This document shows positions 5,736 to 8,254 of a DNA stretch of 8,254 nt, piece by piece. Numbering within the stretch: the stretch's first letter is position 1; each line of letters starts with the position of its first letter. The notes under the pieces were generated by a model. It searched no databases. It was not told the origin of the DNA and saw only the letters and a program-made list of their open reading frames with translations. This stretch comes from CAZCBX01 sp964497185 (GTDB lineage Bacteria; Bdellovibrionota_G; JALEGL01; JAGRMV01), in assembly GCA_964497185.1 (NCBI GenBank), contig CAZCBX010000027.1, positions 1-8,254 of the forward strand, in the 5' to 3' direction. The position numbers and the translations under genes are program-made.

Positions 5736-6655
5736 GGCTGCTCCACCATTTCCACAAAAATTTCTTCCAATGTGCTTTGCTTGGTAGAAAAGTCATCCCA
5801 CTGGAGGTTTGCGTTCGACATTTGACCCAAAACCTGATGAAGCTCCTCGCTTTGATCATGTTTGTCGTAGGTATAAATCATTTGCTGACCATTGGCACTT
5901 AAAGTGACCGGCAAGCTTTCTAATTCTTCAGGCAATGAAGTGCGCGGTTGATGCAAATCAAAAATGACTTGTTTACGGCCCATTTTTTTCATCAATTGAT
6001 CTTTATCTTCAACCAACATCATTTTTCCTTGGCTAATGACACCGATGCGATCTGCCATCTCTTCGGCTTCTTGAATGTAGTGTGTGGTTAAAATAATGGT
6101 CACGCCTTGCTGGCGCAGTTTTCGAACCATACCCCACATGTTTTTTCGCAGTTCTACGTCTACGCCTGCTGTGGGCTCATCCAAAAACAACACTTGAGGT
6201 TCATGCGCCAACGCCTTGGCGATCAGCACACGTCGCTTCATGCCCCCGGATAAAGTTAGAAGTTGTTGATCTTTCTTATCCCAAAGCGACAAGTCCCGCA
6301 AAATTTGCTCTATTCGCTCAGGGTCTTTTTTCTTACCAAAAAGACCACGGCTGAACGTAACTGTATTCCATACCGTCGCAAAAGTATCAATGGTAAGTTC
6401 TTGGGGCACAAGGCCAATCAATTTTCTGGCTTGGCGGTAGTCTGCTCGCGTATCCCACCCATCCACCGTAATTTTACCCTCGGTCGGTGTCACGATGCCA
6501 CAAATGGAGTGGATCAAAGTCGTTTTTCCAGCGCCATTGGGCCCCAGCAAAGCGAAAATTTCTCCCTTTTGGATATTTAAATCAATTTGGGACAATGCTT
6601 GAAAACCATTGTCATACTGTTTGGATACATTTTGGATCCTCAATATCTCCGACAT
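5732..6655 (-). CDS. yadG: ABC transporter ATP-binding protein, YadG-like
   Basis: ATPase partner of the YadH-like permease. Numbering from the ATG at 6655 (307 residues; E. coli YadG has 308), it shows Walker A GPNGAGKTT (38-46), Q-loop Q85 in GLVPQ, signature LSGGM (135-139), Walker B VLFLDEPT (155-162) and switch histidine H192. After about 215 comes a C-terminal extension ending STLEEIFVEMVEQP, as is usual in ABC-2 exporters of this group. An ATG at 6703 would add 16 residues with no counterpart in YadG. Neither start has a clear Shine-Dalgarno sequence, and the start at 6655 is chosen on length and homology. It is the first gene of a two-gene operon, divergent from sodC. Confidence 0.93.
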   Translation of the reverse strand: MSEILRIQNVSKQYDNGFQALSQIDLNIQKGEIFALLGPNGAGKTTLIHSICGIVTPTEGKITVDGWDTRADYRQARKLIGLVPQELTIDTFATVWNTVTFSRGLFGKKKDPERIEQILRDLSLWDKKDQQLLTLSGGMKRRVLIAKALAHEPQVLFLDEPTAGVDVELRKNMWGMVRKLRQQGVTIILTTHYIQEAEEMADRIGVISQGKMMLVEDKDQLMKKMGRKQVIFDLHQPRTSLPEELESLPVTLSANGQQMIYTYDKHDQSEELHQVLGQMSNANLQWDDFSTKQSTLEEIFVEMVEQP

Positions 6656-6694
6656 GTAAAGATATGTATGCAAAATCAATCCATCCGTAAAGAC

Positions 6695-6704
6695 AATGAT
6701 CATT
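6695..6704. promoter_or_regulatory. Perfect 10-bp palindrome between yadG and sodC
   Basis: AATGATCATT is a perfect palindrome in the 116-bp gap between the divergent yadG and sodC starts. It could be a binding half-site pair for a regulator of either promoter. It lacks the central extra base and outer arms of a Fur box, so it should not be called one. A 10-bp palindrome of AT-rich sequence is not rare. Confidence 0.2.
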
Positions 6705-6760
6705 TAACCAAGGTCAGTTGCGATATTTGAAAAGTTTGGTACGTGTTAAGGACAATAAGA

Positions 6761-6765
6761 AAGGA
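6761..6765 (+). promoter_or_regulatory. Ribosome binding site deciding the sodC start
   Basis: AAGGA lies six bases before the ATG at 6772, the best Shine-Dalgarno match in the window. It fixes the sodC start at 6772 rather than at the in-frame TTG at 6718, which has no such site and would put 18 charged residues ahead of the signal peptide. TTGAAA at 6727 with GACAAT at 6751 resembles a promoter, but the transcript would then start inside this site, so it is not called. Confidence 0.75.
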
Positions 6766-6771
6766 ATTTAT

Positions 6772-7320
6772 ATGAAGCGTTTACCATTTATGATTACCAC
6801 ATGTTGTTTTATGGCACTTGGCCTCGTCCACTGCCACAAACACAAAACTCACACCATGCAGGAGGATGTTCTTGCCAAAGCGAATATGCAGGGCAAAAGC
6901 GGACAAAATGTGTCCGGTCATGTTTTGCTTCGCCAAACCGATGAAGGCGTAAGCATGTCATTGGATTTGCAAGGCCTACCAGCAAACTCCACGCATGCAT
7001 TCCATGTTCATCAAACCGGTGACTGTTCAGCCCCCGATGCCAAATCTGCGGGCGGCCATTTCAATCCCGATAATCATGACCATGGCGCGCCCTCGCAAGA
7101 CGATGTGCATGCAGGCGACATGGGCAACATCCAATCGGATGCTCAAGGCCGTGTGCAAACCACACTCGTCAATGATCGCATCAATTTGTACAAAGCGGAT
7201 AATCATTCAGTGCTCAACCGTGCACTGATTGTGCATGCGACAGAAGACCATTTTGATGTGCAACCATCGGGCAATGCAGGCCCACGAGTTTCTTGTGGGG
7301 TGATTCAGGTGGTTCAATAA
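6772..7320 (+). CDS. sodC: Periplasmic Cu/Zn superoxide dismutase
   Basis: Secreted Cu,Zn superoxide dismutase (182 residues) that converts superoxide to oxygen and hydrogen peroxide in the periplasm. All active-site residues are visible: copper ligands H78 and H80 (FHVHQ), bridging H96 (GGHFNP) and H155 (IVHA); zinc ligands H96, H104, H113 and D116; disulfide cysteines C85 (GDCSAP) and C175 (SCGVI); and guiding arginine R172. The N-terminus MKRLPFMITTCCFMALGLVHC is a signal peptide. Residues 20-28 (HCHKHKTHT) are His-rich, like the metal-capturing N-terminal extensions of some bacterial SodC proteins. C21 could suggest a lipoprotein, but His at -1 does not fit a lipobox. The gene is alone, divergent from yadG, and ends in a palindromic 3' region. 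Confidence 0.96.
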   Translation: MKRLPFMITTCCFMALGLVHCHKHKTHTMQEDVLAKANMQGKSGQNVSGHVLLRQTDEGVSMSLDLQGLPANSTHAFHVHQTGDCSAPDAKSAGGHFNPDNHDHGAPSQDDVHAGDMGNIQSDAQGRVQTTLVNDRINLYKADNHSVLNRALIVHATEDHFDVQPSGNAGPRVSCGVIQVVQ

Positions 7321-7329
7321 CGAGCCACC
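7308..7329 (+). other. Hairpin spanning the sodC stop codon
   Basis: GGTGGTTC (7308-7315) pairs with GAGCCACC (7322-7329) over eight base pairs, one of them G-T, with a 6-base loop holding most of the TAA stop. No T run follows, so intrinsic termination is not shown. It could protect the mRNA 3' end or act with the palindrome that follows. Confidence 0.4.
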
Positions 7330-7336
7330 ACAATAT

Positions 7337-7371
7337 CTAGGGCGAGTTAGGGATATCCGAGCGCGCCCTAG
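7337..7371. repeat. CTAG-bounded palindrome between sodC and the response regulator
   Basis: CTAGGGCG (7337-7344) and CGCCCTAG (7364-7371) are exact 8-bp reverse complements with a 19-base loop. The self-complementary GGATATCC sits in the loop at 7351-7358. The element lies between convergent genes, and its right end includes the TAG stop of the response regulator. Only a short TTT follows on the plus strand, so it is at best a weak bidirectional terminator. Confidence 0.55.
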
Positions 7372-8254
7372 CCTTTAAAAATTACTATGTTTGGTTCTTG
7401 TTTCTGTCTAGCCTGCTCGCAGGCTAGATCACATGCGATGAGCAACGCTTCATAGGTTTTGCCATGATCCGGAAATAAGCTTACACCAATTTGTATATTT
7501 GCCTGCAGTTTCTTATCCCTTATTTCAATGGGTTCCTTAAAAGTGTGCATTAATTTTTGAACAAATTTTTTAATACCATCGGTTTCACGGCTAAATTTAG
7601 GGATCAAAAATGCAAATGATGCACTTGATACCCTGGATAAACAGTCTGAACTCCTTACATTCTTTTTTAGTTTTTTGGCTATCTCAGAGATCATCGCATC
7701 TCCCATATTCAATCCATGGACCTGATTGATTTGAGCCATGTCGCCAATGTATAGTCGGATCAGTGCAAACTTTTGATCATAGCGCAATCCTTGCTCAATC
7801 ATTTGTTTTAAACGATCAATGAACAAAGTTCGATTGGGCAAGTTTGTCAACGAGTCATGATGGAGCATGGTCACGATGTTATGCTCAATTTGTTTACGCT
7901 CGATGGCGTACCGAATGATGCGGGGATAATCTGCTTGCTTGCCTTTGACAATATAATCCTGCGCACCCATCGCAATCAGTTGCAATGCCAATTGATCGTC
8001 TTCATTGCCGGTTAGGGCGATGATGGGTGTACTGCCTACGTGCGGGATCAAACATTCAAAAGTTTCAAGACCCCGCGAATTGGCCAAGCCCAAATCAAGC
8101 ATAATCACATCAAATTGTTTTTGAGATAGTTGATCAATGGCCGCCAGCAACGTGTCTTGGTGCACCAAGTTGTATTGAAATTCAGGATGCTTTTTCAGAT
8201 GCCGTTTAAAAATGGTGACATCCTCTTCATCATCTTCAACCAATAGAATATGGA
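7368..8254 (-). CDS. Response regulator with degenerate GGDEF domain (5' end outside the window)
   Basis: Two-domain signalling protein whose start lies beyond 8254. The frame is open to the edge and reads HILLVEDDEED, a normal receiver start, so the TTG at 8243 is not the true start. Residues below are counted from that TTG. The receiver domain (to about 120) has the acidic cluster EDDEED, phosphoacceptor D50 (VIMLDLGLA), T78 and K100 (YIVKGK). A GGDEF-fold domain follows (about 125-290), recognisable by HHDSLTNLPNRTLFIDRL (128-145), GLNMGD (177-182) and IGVSLFPDHGKTYEALL (252-268). The GGDEF motif itself is SSASF (206-210), and the metal-binding aspartates of the usual D-L-D-x-F-K segment are Tyr and Gly (LYIGDMAQIN). 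It is therefore unlikely to make cyclic di-GMP; it may bind a ligand or a partner. No EAL domain follows. It converges on sodC. Confidence 0.9.
   Translation of the reverse strand, partial: HILLVEDDEEDVTIFKRHLKKHPEFQYNLVHQDTLLAAIDQLSQKQFDVIMLDLGLANSRGLETFECLIPHVGSTPIIALTGNEDDQLALQLIAMGAQDYIVKGKQADYPRIIRYAIERKQIEHNIVTMLHHDSLTNLPNRTLFIDRLKQMIEQGLRYDQKFALIRLYIGDMAQINQVHGLNMGDAMISEIAKKLKKNVRSSDCLSRVSSASFAFLIPKFSRETDGIKKFVQKLMHTFKEPIEIRDKKLQANIQIGVSLFPDHGKTYEALLIACDLACEQARQKQEPNIVIFKG
7407..7428. repeat. 10-bp perfect inverted repeat inside the 3' end of the response regulator gene
   Basis: TCTAGCCTGC (7407-7416) and GCAGGCTAGA (7419-7428) are perfect reverse complements with a 2-base centre (in RNA, a 9-bp stem with a 4-base loop). 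It encodes DLACEQAR near the protein C-terminus, so it is constrained by coding. It is the third CTAG-containing hairpin-type sequence within about 120 bases past sodC. No T run follows on either strand. Confidence 0.5.

Noticed and set aside
6695..6704. Fur box upstream of sodC or yadG
   Set aside because: AATGATCATT matches only the inner part of the Fur consensus and lacks the central base and outer arms.
6727..6756. Sigma-70 promoter for sodC (TTGAAA, 18-base spacer, GACAAT)
   Set aside because: The start of transcription would fall inside the Shine-Dalgarno sequence at 6761-6765, leaving no usable leader.
1089..8254. RimA-RimB-RimK cyclic di-GMP circuit completed by the GGDEF protein
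   Set aside because: The GGDEF protein is over 5 kb away, degenerate, lacks an EAL phosphodiesterase domain and is not in the rim operon, so no functional link is supported.

Overview
The window comes from a Gram-negative bacterium, most likely a gammaproteobacterium of middling GC content. The markers are RimK and YadG/YadH relatives that follow the E. coli proteins closely, a RoxA-type ribosomal oxygenase, a RimB-type protease and a secreted SodC. The genus cannot be fixed from the sequence alone. No phage, transposase, integrase, CRISPR array, tRNA or rRNA is visible. The protein-coding part is ordinary chromosomal housekeeping and stress-response DNA. The unusual material lies in the gaps at the 3' ends of genes.

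Layout. Positions 1-186 are noncoding: a palindrome cut by the window edge, then an A-rich tract (T-rich on the minus strand). On the minus strand, 1979 down to 187 is a tight three-gene operon: an NTF2/SnoaL-like protein, a RimB-like retropepsin-fold protease and RimK. RimK adds glutamates to ribosomal protein S6, and RimB is thought to counter it. A small divergent lipoprotein gene (2059-2619, plus) follows. The gap at 2620-2968 holds two long palindromes and a terminator-like site. The minus-strand roxA gene (2969-4135) is divergent from a plus-strand membrane fatty acid hydroxylase/sterol desaturase gene (4198-4977). That gene meets yadH tail to tail with a 4-bp overlap. The minus-strand yadG-yadH pair (6655 down to 4974) encodes a two-gene ABC-2 exporter. 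Divergent from it is sodC (6772-7320). A CTAG-rich palindromic gap separates sodC from a convergent, 5'-truncated response regulator with a degenerate GGDEF domain (7368 to beyond 8254).

How the genes relate. Two of the systems act on the ribosome: RimB/RimK on S6 and RoxA on L16. They are separate transcription units, so any link is only neighbourhood. The others are envelope or stress functions: lipoprotein, lipid hydroxylase, exporter, periplasmic superoxide dismutase and a signalling receiver.

The best candidate for something undescribed is the pair of palindromes at 2651-2717 and 2821-2890. Their loops are almost the same sequence in opposite orientations, but their stems are unrelated. 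This is the reverse of the usual dispersed bacterial palindrome, in which the stem is conserved. Several apparent upstream starts (2015, 1972, 6718, 8243) are TTG or GTG codons that lengthen real genes wrongly. The starts given here are corrected.
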